Below the pieces are notes generated by a model. That model had not been told where the DNA came from. It worked only from the letters and a program-made list of their open reading frames with translations, and ran no database searches. The translations under genes were made by a program, and so were the position numbers. Positions 1-6,800 of a stretch of 47,160 nucleotides of DNA are shown one piece after another. Source of the DNA: a virus; IMG/VR virus record IMGVR_UViG_3300037071_007186, positions 1 to 47,160 of that record; one strand, given 5' to 3'. Each line of letters begins with the position of its first letter. The stretch's first letter is position 1.

Positions 1-126
1 ACTCCTCGTGGAAGATGGAAAAAACACATCATTGTTGAGATGTCGGGATTATAAATGTTTGGGTTACGGTCAAAGTCGATGTGGCAACCCACTTCAGCTA
101 GATTCCAGTGACTCTTGCCTACCAGT
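1..126. repeat. Terminal direct repeat, left copy
   Basis: Bases 1-126 are identical to 47032-47157; after that the right copy has ccc where the left copy has gtt. The repeat lies inside a single gene that reads through the join, so it is either the overlap of a circular assembly or a short true terminal redundancy. The reading frame is restored only when the two copies are merged, which favours a circular map. Confidence 0.9.
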
Positions 127-1148
127 GTTGCCTTAAGTAATCGCGTATCAAGAAAGCAATTAAGCTGTGCTCTAGATCCGTGGCTTGCCTCTCCCACTGG
201 ATTGCTAAAATCAATAGTGAAAAAATACCCAGGTGCAAGTTCAATGCCGACTTTGTAGTTAACGAAGAAACTAAACTGATTTTGTTTAGTCCAAAGGCAC
301 GACCTTGCTTGATGGCACAGATCAACCAGCTCTTCAACTGAAGGATAGTTTTGCTCAAGTTCATAACTGTACGGCGCGCCCTCTGGGACATCATTTAGAT
401 CCAAGTCGGGAACGGCAAGGTAAGGATTCTTCCAAGCGAGAGATCCAGCTAAGCAATAATTACCCGCAAAACTTTCAACCACTTCAGCTTCAAGAATAGA
501 GGCAACTTTGAGCATTGCCTTTTGTTGCCTAGCGATTAGCTTTTCTTTTTCCGCCAGTTTTCCGCCATGATCGAGATTGCGGAAACAAGATGGATATGGA
601 CCAGCAAGGGCAAATTTCAACTGAGCTCTTGTAAACGGCCCATGTTTTTCTCTTAACATCTTTGCTGTTTTAGGAGTTGGCGTATTGTCGTTAGCATTTA
701 AAACGACGCAATCGCCGTGACGAATAACAATCGCACTATCAATTAAGTTCCCAACTTCACTATCATCAAACGGATGTTTAGAAAACGGCCCATACATCGT
801 GACCTCAAAAAACCCAATACGCGACGTCTCGCCGTCTTTGATCTTCTTAAAATTCGTAAACCCAATTTCTTTCAATTTTCGCTCTAAGAAATTTGGCTGG
901 CGATCTAGAATGATGACGGGAATGTCTTTTCGAAAGTGCGCCAGAGTCGCTGGGTCGTAGTGATCAGGATGTAAATGAGAGATGTAGAGAAAATCGATAG
1001 ACGATGGATCAATGCCGCGCTTGATAGCGCCGTTCGTATGGTACCAAGAGCCTTCAAAGGCTCCGTTGGTTAGCCACGGATCAGCAAGCAAGCGATGATC
1101 TTCAGCCGTGTATAGACAACACGCATTGGTTATCGTTTCGATTTTCAA
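1..1148 (-). CDS. CMAH/UlaG-like metallo-beta-lactamase-fold hydrolase (3' end across the window join)
   Basis: Starts at TTG 1148 after an AGGGAG ribosome site, stays open to position 1, and closes at TGA 47025-47027 on the circle, giving 384 residues. The metal motif SHLHPDH is at residues 57-63. The surrounding pattern (N-terminal DPW, VVLNANDNTPTP, and ESFAGNY) resembles the MBL part of CMP-N-acetylneuraminate hydroxylase and related bacterial proteins. The N-terminal Rieske domain of true CMAH is absent, so hydroxylation is not implied. The stop overlaps the DNA polymerase start (ATGA), so the two are cotranscribed. Its likely partners are the other sugar-acid genes at 36.2-43.3 kb. Metal-dependent hydrolysis is well supported; the substrate is unknown. 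Confidence 0.8.
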   Translation of the reverse strand, partial: MKIETITNACCLYTAEDHRLLADPWLTNGAFEGSWYHTNGAIKRGIDPSSIDFLYISHLHPDHYDPATLAHFRKDIPVIILDRQPNFLERKLKEIGFTNFKKIKDGETSRIGFFEVTMYGPFSKHPFDDSEVGNLIDSAIVIRHGDCVVLNANDNTPTPKTAKMLREKHGPFTRAQLKFALAGPYPSCFRNLDHGGKLAEKEKLIARQQKAMLKVASILEAEVVESFAGNYCLAGSLAWKNPYLAVPDLDLNDVPEGAPYSYELEQNYPSVEELVDLCHQARSCLWTKQNQFSFFVNYKVGIELAPGYFFTIDFSNPVGEASHGSRAQLNCFLDTRLLKATLVGKSHWNLAEVGCHIDFDRNPNIYNPDISTMMCFFHLPRG

Positions 1149-1601
1149 AGAACTCCCTCACTCCATTAACCATCTGAATTAACGATTTTGTTAATTCAAA
1201 TGCTTGTGCAAGAAACTATCGAATAACGGTAGTTTCGCGCATTAAACTTTTGCTTGTCTCTCCAAGCTGTCACACCACTCCCTCACTATATGGGCTCCAG
1301 ATTAGATAGTTACGGACCTGGAGGCAGGTGTCGCATACTCACCATTTATTTAGCCACGCTTGAGCGTATCCCGTGGTTTTTGGCTGTTGATAAGAGTCAA
1401 CATTACGCTCTTCAAAGTCCCTCGGGGATCTGAGCACACCAAACTTAAACTGCGGGCCGGGCTTGATACCGGCTTGCCCTCCACGGACTCAACGATAAAT
1501 CGTCGGGGGCAGTAGACGAACCTACGTGTCCTCACCGGCTCAGGTTTCTAAGCCTCAATGACCGGCTTCGCTTTCGCTCCACGCCGCCGCAGTTATTTTC
1601 C
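1149..1601. other. Non-coding stretch rich in inverted repeats
   Basis: No credible gene lies here; the one open frame inside (1350-1535, minus) has no ribosome site and unlikely composition. The stretch holds a 9-bp perfect hairpin (1175-1183 with 1190-1198), a 9-bp hairpin with one G-T pair (1212-1220 with 1228-1236), a CTCCAG/CTGGAG dyad near 1296-1324, and a compact folded domain listed separately at 1448-1594. The sequence ACTCCCTCACT occurs twice, near 1152 and 1277. It lies between two leftward genes, so it is transcribed leftward if read-through occurs. Confidence 0.7.
1448..1594 (-). ncRNA. Candidate structured non-coding RNA
   Basis: AACTGCGG (1448-1455) and CCGCAGTT (1587-1594) form a perfect 8-bp closing helix around 130 bases of shorter hairpins: GGCTCAG/CTAAGCC (1537-1543, 1548-1554; 7 bp with a 4-base loop), GTAGA/CCTAC (1512-1516, 1521-1525; on the minus strand a UUCG tetraloop), GCCGG/CCGGC (1456-1460, 1469-1473) and ACGAT/ATCGT (1492-1503). 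The UUCG loop and the leftward neighbours favour the minus strand. It is more G+C-rich than the adjacent genes. I do not recognise the family; RNase P, tmRNA, SRP RNA and group I/II intron signatures were looked for by eye and not seen. Confidence 0.45.
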
Positions 1602-1886
1602 TTAATCTTCTTCGATAACTTTCTTTTCAATCTTCATGACAAGATTATTGTCGTAGAGACCCATGTCTTGATTCTCTTGAACCATTTGATCGAGAACGTT
1701 ATTTTCACTGAAAATGGAATCGATTTCATTTAGAGCATTAAAAGACTGCTCTACTTCTAGAGCCTCATAAGCAATTCGTAGCGCTCGAATAAGAGTCAGT
1801 CCTGCTTTAGCCATATTTTCTTGGTACTGACGGCCTGAACCGATCCAAGATTTAAAATCCCGTTCAAACTGATCAATCTTCTTCAT
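1602..1886 (-). CDS. Hypothetical acidic helical protein
   Basis: A 94-residue protein, acidic and predicted mostly helical (heptad-like Leu/Ile spacing around residues 28-75), with no motif I recognise. Its ATG overlaps the stop of the upstream gene (TGATG), so translation is coupled. It is the last gene of the leftward early operon before the structured non-coding stretch. Confidence 0.7.
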   Translation of the reverse strand: MKKIDQFERDFKSWIGSGRQYQENMAKAGLTLIRALRIAYEALEVEQSFNALNEIDSIFSENNVLDQMVQENQDMGLYDNNLVMKIEKKVIEED

Positions 1887-2134
1887 CAGTAAACGTCCCC
1901 ATTCTCTTTGATCTTCTGATCCTCATAAGGCCTCGCCACACGAGCATAGAATTCTAACTTGGCTCCCTCGAGCGCTCCAACGATGTCGTTGATCGTTTGA
2001 TAGCTAAGCTTACTGAAAGGCTTATCCTGACAATAGCGTGATATCAGTTGGGTAATTTGAAAATTCAGTTCTCCAGAATTCTCCGCAGTTCTTTCAAGCA
2101 GCTCCTCACGAACTTCTTGTTTGATATAAGGCAT
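1886..2134 (-). CDS. DUF6899-like small phage protein
   Basis: An 82-residue protein starting MPYIKQE, with the internal pattern GELNFQITQLI, then GALEGAKLEFY and the ending YEDQKIKENGDVY. This order of motifs is that of a widespread family of unknown function found in phages and some bacteria (DUF6899 as I recall it); the family is usually about 80-100 residues, so this copy is full length. Start and stop are fused to the neighbours (TGATG on both sides). Confidence 0.75.
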   Translation of the reverse strand: MPYIKQEVREELLERTAENSGELNFQITQLISRYCQDKPFSKLSYQTINDIVGALEGAKLEFYARVARPYEDQKIKENGDVY

Positions 2135-2517
2135 CAGATTTTCTCCTTCGAAATGTGAAAGAAAATCTCATTGTCAGGAACTAAAAAGACAAAGTTCTCT
2201 TGGACTGGAAAACCAAAAATCTCACTCAAACTTTTAAAATGGGGCTTATGGCGAGCCTCGTAGCTAAACATCACATAGTCGCCAACCCGTAAGCTGGGAT
2301 CGCCTTCGCCTAACGGCGGCAAAGCAAGAATGCGCGCAAAGCCATTAAAGTATTCTTCGCTCTTAATGGTATCGTCAGTCAGAATAATCCCGCCGGAAGT
2401 TTTTTGTTCAGCGCGCACTTTAGCAACCATCACGTTGCCATTCTCACATTGAATGCCGCGCTCAATAACGGCGGCTATCAGCTTATCTGTCTCTTTAACA
2501 AAATCAGGATTTAGCAT
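2134..2517 (-). CDS. GroES-like co-chaperonin
   Basis: A 127-residue protein with a Cpn10-type core: the strand NVMVAKVRAEQKTSGGIILT (residues 28-47) matches the beginning of the GroES barrel and its mobile loop region, followed by GFARILALP and RVGDYVMFSYEA. Phage-encoded GroES-type proteins (T4 gp31 is the model) act with the host GroEL to fold the capsid protein. No GroEL-like gene is present, as in other phages. A ribosome site AAGGAA precedes the ATG, and the gene overlaps its upstream neighbour by 14 bases. The C-terminal 25 residues exceed typical GroES. Confidence 0.65.
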   Translation of the reverse strand: MLNPDFVKETDKLIAAVIERGIQCENGNVMVAKVRAEQKTSGGIILTDDTIKSEEYFNGFARILALPPLGEGDPSLRVGDYVMFSYEARHKPHFKSLSEIFGFPVQENFVFLVPDNEIFFHISKEKI

Positions 2518-2695
2518 TCTTGATTCCTTCTCGAATTGCTTCTTCTACCGTGCGTTTAATAATTCTTGTTTGAACCACCAAACTCTTACTTTTGATTTTC
2601 TTGAATTTAATAAACCAGTCCCACTGAGCTGGTGAAAACTCTATGGTTCCATCTTGCTTAACTTTAAGCGGCGGTTTTTTAGGAAACGGTTTCAT
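2504..2695 (-). CDS. Hypothetical basic small protein
   Basis: A 63-residue, lysine-rich protein whose ATG overlaps the recombinase stop (ATGA). A Pro/Lys-rich N-terminus is followed by a central FSPAQWDWFIKF and a helical tail. It has no recognised family. Position and coupling suggest it is a real member of the operon. Confidence 0.6.
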   Translation of the reverse strand: MKPFPKKPPLKVKQDGTIEFSPAQWDWFIKFKKIKSKSLVVQTRIIKRTVEEAIREGIKNAKS

Positions 2696-3435
2696 TTTAA
2701 AACTCTAGCAATCCGATCCATATCAACTCGCACATAGCGCTGAGTCGTATTGACACTGGAATGTCCAAGCAAGGTTGCTGCATCCTTAATTCCTAAGTCA
2801 GGATGATTTGCCACCTTCGTCGCAAAGAAGGCGCGAAAATCATGCGGCGTAAACGGAGCTAAATCTCGCTTAAAGAAAAAGCGGTAAGCAACATGGTTAG
2901 TAACCAAATTTGAATCATGCTTGATCAACTTTTCTACATTGAATGGGATGCATCTTTGCTTTTGTCCTTTACCGACAACCCAGAGATAGCCATCTCGAAA
3001 ATCTTCCCAACGAACAGCTTCAGCTTCGCTAACCCGAAGGCCAGCCTCACCCATCAGGATTAGCAGATTGAACATTCGAACGTTCGTCTCTCTATACGAA
3101 TCACAGAAACGTTCATACTCTTCTTGTTTTAATCTTCGCGTTTTTTCGCGGTAACAATTCTTAAATGCCGCACGTTGCTTTTTGAGGAACTCCGCGTAAC
3201 GCTGGGTTCCGAATCGCTCGTGCTCAAACTGGGAGGCCAAGATGAAGTAGATTTGTAGTGTGTATCTTCCGAGTCCGCTATGTTTGAGACTCTTAAAGTT
3301 TCGATCAGGACTATCCCAATGAGTGCTAAGGGTATTAAGCTTATAACGAGTAGAGCGGCAAGTAGTAGGGCTCCAAAGATCTCGTTTAGATTCAACATAG
3401 CTCTCAATTTCTTCCTTCAATAAGTTGTTGCTCAT
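2692..3435 (-). CDS. Tyrosine recombinase (XerC/D-like), second recombinase of the phage
   Basis: A 247-residue phage integrase-family enzyme that cuts and rejoins DNA through a tyrosine. All catalytic residues are visible: R134 (GLRVSEA), K156 (GKGQK), H198 and R201 (PHDFR), H225 (LLGHSS) and Y234. The N-terminal core-binding half is short, and there is no arm-binding domain of the type in the integrase at 37354. An AGAGG ribosome site precedes the ATG. A promoter with an operator dyad lies just upstream. It is unlinked to attP, so it may resolve genome dimers or act on another site instead of driving integration. Confidence 0.88.
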   Translation of the reverse strand: MSNNLLKEEIESYVESKRDLWSPTTCRSTRYKLNTLSTHWDSPDRNFKSLKHSGLGRYTLQIYFILASQFEHERFGTQRYAEFLKKQRAAFKNCYREKTRRLKQEEYERFCDSYRETNVRMFNLLILMGEAGLRVSEAEAVRWEDFRDGYLWVVGKGQKQRCIPFNVEKLIKHDSNLVTNHVAYRFFFKRDLAPFTPHDFRAFFATKVANHPDLGIKDAATLLGHSSVNTTQRYVRVDMDRIARVLK

Positions 3436-4069
3436 TAAAAACCTCTTTAAGATAGCTTAACACTTTTAACCTATTATGACAAGTGCTGTCAGTTGCCTCT
3501 AAAACGAGGGTGGGCTTACCTGTGCGCTGTCTGTCAGAAACCAGCTCGCCGTAAGTATCGAGAACCGCACTGAAAAATTCACTGCCATTGCTCTCTATAG
3601 CGTCTTTTTGTTTAGAGGCAAGCCTGTCTTTCATGAGAGCTAAAGACCCCTTTAAATAAACGACGCAATCAGGCTCAGCACAAAGCAAGTCTATGAATTT
3701 TTTGCAGAGGCTATATTCATCCCAGTCAATCTGCTTAGTTTTTAAATAACCCTTCAGGTAAGCGAAGTGACTCCACTTGCCGCGATCAGAAACGATGATG
3801 GCGTTTTGCTGATTGTCGATAAAGCGCGCATGCATTGAAGCATCGACATAAAACATTAATTCCCGCTCGATAGGACGTAGATCCGGCGTCTCTAAAACGA
3901 GCTGACGAAGTTGTGGGCCCAAGCCAGTCCAAGGTGAGCCGGGTTCTTTAGACGAATAGATCCAAGGATAGAACGACGAACGTTGCTGGCTCATCTCTTC
4001 AACGAGAGATTGCGCAAGCGTGCTCTTGCCCGTTCCATCCAGGCCTTCAAGTGTGATTAACAAGCTCAC
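3404..4069 (-). CDS. tmk: Thymidylate kinase
   Basis: A 221-residue dTMP kinase (dTMP + ATP to dTDP + ADP). The P-loop GLDGTGKST is at residues 9-17, and VSDRGKWSHFAYLKG carries the DR substrate motif. The length is typical for the family (about 200-220). I take the GTG at 4069: it sits 5 bases after AAGGAG and overlaps the preceding stop as GTGA. Its 3' end overlaps the recombinase start and contains that gene's promoter. It should raise dTTP supply for the phage polymerase. Confidence 0.9.
   Translation of the reverse strand: MSLLITLEGLDGTGKSTLAQSLVEEMSQQRSSFYPWIYSSKEPGSPWTGLGPQLRQLVLETPDLRPIERELMFYVDASMHARFIDNQQNAIIVSDRGKWSHFAYLKGYLKTKQIDWDEYSLCKKFIDLLCAEPDCVVYLKGSLALMKDRLASKQKDAIESNGSEFFSAVLDTYGELVSDRQRTGKPTLVLEATDSTCHNRLKVLSYLKEVFNEQQLIEGRN
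3454..3482 (-). promoter_or_regulatory. Leftward early promoter with operator dyad
   Basis: The -35 TTGTCA (3477-3482) and -10 TAAGCT (3454-3459) are 17 bases apart, with TG ahead of the -10. The dyad TGACA-AGTGC-TGTCA (3477-3491) covers the -35. It lies 19 bases before the start of the recombinase at 3435, inside the tail of the thymidylate kinase gene. One of a family of similar sites in this genome. Confidence 0.7.
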
Positions 4070-4287
4070 TTCCACTCCTTAAAAAGTTTGACTGCCCAGT
4101 TATCTGGATCAAGCTTTTCAAGCTCACAAAACAATTGAGCCATCAACTCCATGGCCTGGAAAATCTCACGCTGAACTGGCTCTGGCATTTTCTGAACTCG
4201 GTCAAAAAGGTAAATCTTTGCCTTCTCGTCACGGCAAAGCATGACGAGGCGATCCCAGCCTTCAGGATTTTTATCCACGATTACCAA
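4066..4287 (-). CDS. Hypothetical protein
   Basis: A 73-residue protein, mixed charge, with a conserved-looking helical centre (EPVQREIFQAMELMAQLF). No family recognised. It overlaps the thymidylate kinase start (GTGA) and the upstream gene by 7 bases, so it is translated as part of the operon. Confidence 0.65.
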   Translation of the reverse strand: MVIVDKNPEGWDRLVMLCRDEKAKIYLFDRVQKMPEPVQREIFQAMELMAQLFCELEKLDPDNWAVKLFKEWK

Positions 4288-4571
4288 CCTCGCTTAGTTT
4301 TCGAGCACCAGTTGTAGTGAGTAGTTTTGAGTTTATCGCCACCGCAATCACACACGGGCTCTAACCACGTAAACGGGCCGTAAGCATTTTTCTTCTTAGC
4401 TCCAGCCTGCTCTTCCATATTTTCTTTAATCGCATCTTCATCAAAGTTCAGCGTGCTGAAATCAAAATAGATTTCTTTGGTTGGCTCATCAGAGAGATCG
4501 CCAGGATCTTCTTGATTCGAGAAAAGCAAACTGATCGCATCTAAATTATCAGCTCGATCCTTAAGACTCAT
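4281..4571 (-). CDS. Hypothetical protein with a C-terminal Cys/His cluster
   Basis: A 96-residue protein. The first 55 residues are strongly acidic; the last 25 carry VCDCGG, a histidine and WCSK, which could bind one zinc ion. Homology is not recognised. The start overlaps the upstream stop by 11 bases. Confidence 0.65.
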   Translation of the reverse strand: MSLKDRADNLDAISLLFSNQEDPGDLSDEPTKEIYFDFSTLNFDEDAIKENMEEQAGAKKKNAYGPFTWLEPVCDCGGDKLKTTHYNWCSKTKRGW

Positions 4572-4929
4572 GAATCACCTTCTCTTCAAGCTCAACCATG
4601 ACAACCTCACCGCTCTTCAACTCTTTAAATAAGTTGGGAACTTGGCTCTTAAGTTTGCGCATGATCTTGTTGTAGTTCTTCGTCGTGAACCGCAACCTGG
4701 CTGGCTCAGCCTTATCGAGAATCGCCATCTTCATGTGATAGATCAGATCAGCAAGCTGACTCGGCGTAAGCTGAACGCTGCTCTGTCTATCGATGTCGTT
4801 TAAAATTCCCTCGTGATTCTCGGTTCCAAGCTCGCCAAGGATTGGAGAGTTGACGGCAGCCCACCGGTAAGTGAGTAGCAACATCAACTCTTGTAATTTA
4901 ATTGAGACGAGATCAGGCGTTCGCGCCAC
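4561..4929 (-). CDS. Hypothetical helical protein
   Basis: A 122-residue, probably all-helical protein beginning at GTG 4929 with GGAG upstream, inside the end of the preceding gene. It has no motif I recognise. Its place between a possible OB-fold protein and small unknowns in a replication-linked operon gives no firm function. Confidence 0.65.
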   Translation of the reverse strand: MARTPDLVSIKLQELMLLLTYRWAAVNSPILGELGTENHEGILNDIDRQSSVQLTPSQLADLIYHMKMAILDKAEPARLRFTTKNYNKIMRKLKSQVPNLFKELKSGEVVMVELEEKVIHES

Positions 4930-5344
4930 TTGCTCCGCCTCGTTTAGCTTGAATAGCAGCCAACTTAGCTTTCACATCAGGATTCACAGTCGAGCCTGTG
5001 GTAGATGATACTCCAGAAACAGCTGCCTTTTGTGGAGCGCCTTCTTGAGTCAGCTTGAACTGAGAAGTTGCATAGCCATTAATGTCTTTGTCTTCAACAC
5101 GGGTAATCGTGATTGATTTGTAGAGCGAGAACTTGCCTTTGTTTACGTCGTCAGCGAGAAAGCGCAAATTGCCGGCGATCATCAATTCGACAGTTTGATT
5201 GTCGACAGTGATCAACGCATTTTGTTTGCCGTACTGATTTTCTTTAAAGCCAACGAGAACGCCAGTTAAGGTTTCGCCTTCGCCAATGTCAGTTGCTTTA
5301 AGTTTTCCATTTTTAATAAGGGTCATATCGATAGTTGTGCTCAT
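4913..5344 (-). CDS. Possible OB-fold (single-strand DNA-binding-like) protein
   Basis: A 143-residue protein. Residues 10-100 alternate strands and glycines (GETLTGVLVGFKENQYGKQN, then ALITVDNQTVELMIAG) in a way that suggests a small beta-barrel; the last 45 residues are Ala/Ser/Gly-rich and look disordered. Phage SSB proteins share this layout, but the usual acidic C-terminal tip is missing. The gene lies one gene away from a RecB-type nuclease, which suits a recombination or replication role. AAGGAT precedes the ATG. Confidence 0.45.
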   Translation of the reverse strand: MSTTIDMTLIKNGKLKATDIGEGETLTGVLVGFKENQYGKQNALITVDNQTVELMIAGNLRFLADDVNKGKFSLYKSITITRVEDKDINGYATSQFKLTQEGAPQKAAVSGVSSTTGSTVNPDVKAKLAAIQAKRGGASGANA

Positions 5345-5360
5345 AATTATCCTTTTCTTT

Positions 5361-5630
5361 TTAGTTTAAAATTAGGGAACCGATGGAAACCAAAATTTGA
5401 ATAGCTAGCATGACGACAAGAATTATATGGCGAGTTGCGTCCTTCTTTTCTCGATCATCATTGAAATTCCGAAGAGTCCTGTAGGAGATATCTCCCTCAT
5501 TGAAACGACGTTGAGCTTGCTCACCAAGCTTATTATTATCTTGGCAACTCTTCTCAAGCTGATTTAGCCGCGTCTCATGAAACTGTAGAACTTTTTCTAA
5601 ACTGACTTGCTTACCCACAATCTTAGACAT
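5361..5630 (-). CDS. Small coiled-coil protein with C-terminal membrane anchor
   Basis: An 89-residue protein: a charged, heptad-like helix over residues 10-65 followed by one membrane segment (HIILVVMLAIQILVSIGSLI) at the very C-terminus, so the bulk would face the cytoplasm. No family recognised. It overlaps the nuclease stop by 8 bases. A similar layout recurs at 39480-39788. Confidence 0.65.
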   Translation of the reverse strand: MSKIVGKQVSLEKVLQFHETRLNQLEKSCQDNNKLGEQAQRRFNEGDISYRTLRNFNDDREKKDATRHIILVVMLAIQILVSIGSLILN

Positions 5631-6468
5631 TTTTCTTTTTCCTTTTTAACTGCTTTGCTTCCTCAGCATGCTGTTGAAACGAATCTTTGAAACGAACGAC
5701 GATGGGATCGATGTACTCAGCCATGCCCTTGATGACTGGCTCCCACTTGCGGGATCTAACATTTTCTTGGTACCAAAGTTCTCGAAGACACATCAGCCGT
5801 ACAAACAGGTCTTGCTCAGTTACACTGCCGCCCTTAAAGAAAGTGTCGAGCGTGTGCATCATAACTTTGCCGCCATCAGCGATTTTGCTTTTGCTATCAG
5901 CTCCGCCTAGGACGAGAAGTTTTTCACTTCCATCAGACAAGCCCATCTCTTGAAGCATGTGCTTGTAAGCTGATAATTGAATGAATGCTTTTGATTGAAC
6001 GGAGCCGGTCTTTAAATCTGCTACATAGGCTTGGCCGTCAACCTTCAAGCGAAGGTCCATCGTTCCACCAAAGCGATAAGTGCGGCTAAACAAAACGCGC
6101 TCACTATCGATCAATTCAATTTCATGTGAGGCCTTGAAAGCATCCCAGCTCTCAATGCCGCGAATCATATCTTCTTTGAGTTCAGCATCTGGAAACTTTA
6201 AATTCTTAAGGTCGTACTCAACCCATTTATGTAATCGCGAACCCAAGTCAGAGACGCGGTTCATATATTCTTTGTGAGCTCCGATTGGATCAAGCTGTCC
6301 GCCAAACTCTTTCAGAGCCCAAGTGATTAAGAAATCACCTCCGCCTTGCATGGATAGGATCTGGCTGACTGAAATATACAGATCGCCCTTTGATAGGTCG
6401 GGCTTATCTTTGTAGAAAATCTGATTGCCTTCTTTGTCGAGAAGATAAGCGTTGTAGTGTGTTGCCAT
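5623..6468 (-). CDS. PD-(D/E)XK exonuclease, Cas4/RecB type
   Basis: A 281-residue protein with the full RecB-type nuclease signature: LGSRLH with H80, D138 in GGTMDL, D151 and K153 in VADLKTG, and the Q164/Y168 motif IQLSAYKH. Such phage enzymes degrade DNA ends to give single strands for recombination or to supply nucleotides. No Cas4 cysteine cluster is seen, so RecB/lambda-exonuclease-like is safer than Cas4. The C-terminus is strongly basic (KRKKK). The start is fused to the upstream stop (TGATG). Confidence 0.8.
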   Translation of the reverse strand: MATHYNAYLLDKEGNQIFYKDKPDLSKGDLYISVSQILSMQGGGDFLITWALKEFGGQLDPIGAHKEYMNRVSDLGSRLHKWVEYDLKNLKFPDAELKEDMIRGIESWDAFKASHEIELIDSERVLFSRTYRFGGTMDLRLKVDGQAYVADLKTGSVQSKAFIQLSAYKHMLQEMGLSDGSEKLLVLGGADSKSKIADGGKVMMHTLDTFFKGGSVTEQDLFVRLMCLRELWYQENVRSRKWEPVIKGMAEYIDPIVVRFKDSFQQHAEEAKQLKRKKKNV

Positions 6469-6800
6469 CAGCTTTTGAATCCCAATTCTATTGCGAGAAT
6501 ATCGATTCGGCAGGAATAATCTGCAAATCCTGGAGATAGGCTGGGTATTGGAAAAGAACTTTTACTAAAAGCCTTTTGTAGTTGGCTTCTAGTAATCTCA
6601 ATCTTCTCTTCTTCAACTTCCCAATCAGTGGCAAGAATGTCGTCTGGAGTGAGAAACTGAAGTCCTGTTCCGTAATTTAAAGTAGCTGCTGAATTATAGA
6701 GCTCGCTTGGCTCAACAAAACCAAACGGATGACGAACACAGTAGGGAGGATCATTGCGGCGAATCTTACGGCCGCTTCTCATTGCTTCTTGAATGGTCAT
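6468..6800 (-). CDS. DUF2829/Tad2-like small protein
   Basis: A 110-residue protein. It opens with TIQEAMRSGRKIRRND and has LTPDDILATDWEVEEEKIEI in the middle, matching a common phage family in which a short beta-rich domain ends in a DWE motif. Thoeris anti-defence 2 (Tad2, which sequesters the gcADPR signal) belongs to this broad group. The relation is by pattern only, and many members have no known role. It overlaps both neighbours by 1-4 bases. Confidence 0.45.
   Translation of the reverse strand: MTIQEAMRSGRKIRRNDPPYCVRHPFGFVEPSELYNSAATLNYGTGLQFLTPDDILATDWEVEEEKIEITRSQLQKAFSKSSFPIPSLSPGFADYSCRIDILAIELGFKS

Noticed and set aside
1350-1535. 61-codon open frame on the minus strand
   Set aside because: No ribosome site, Arg/Ser-rich composition, and it covers the folded RNA candidate.
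3129-3407. Hydrophobic open frame (MRAMLNLNEIF…) on the minus strand
   Set aside because: Lies wholly inside the recombinase gene in another frame; all catalytic motifs are in the other frame and no ribosome site is seen.
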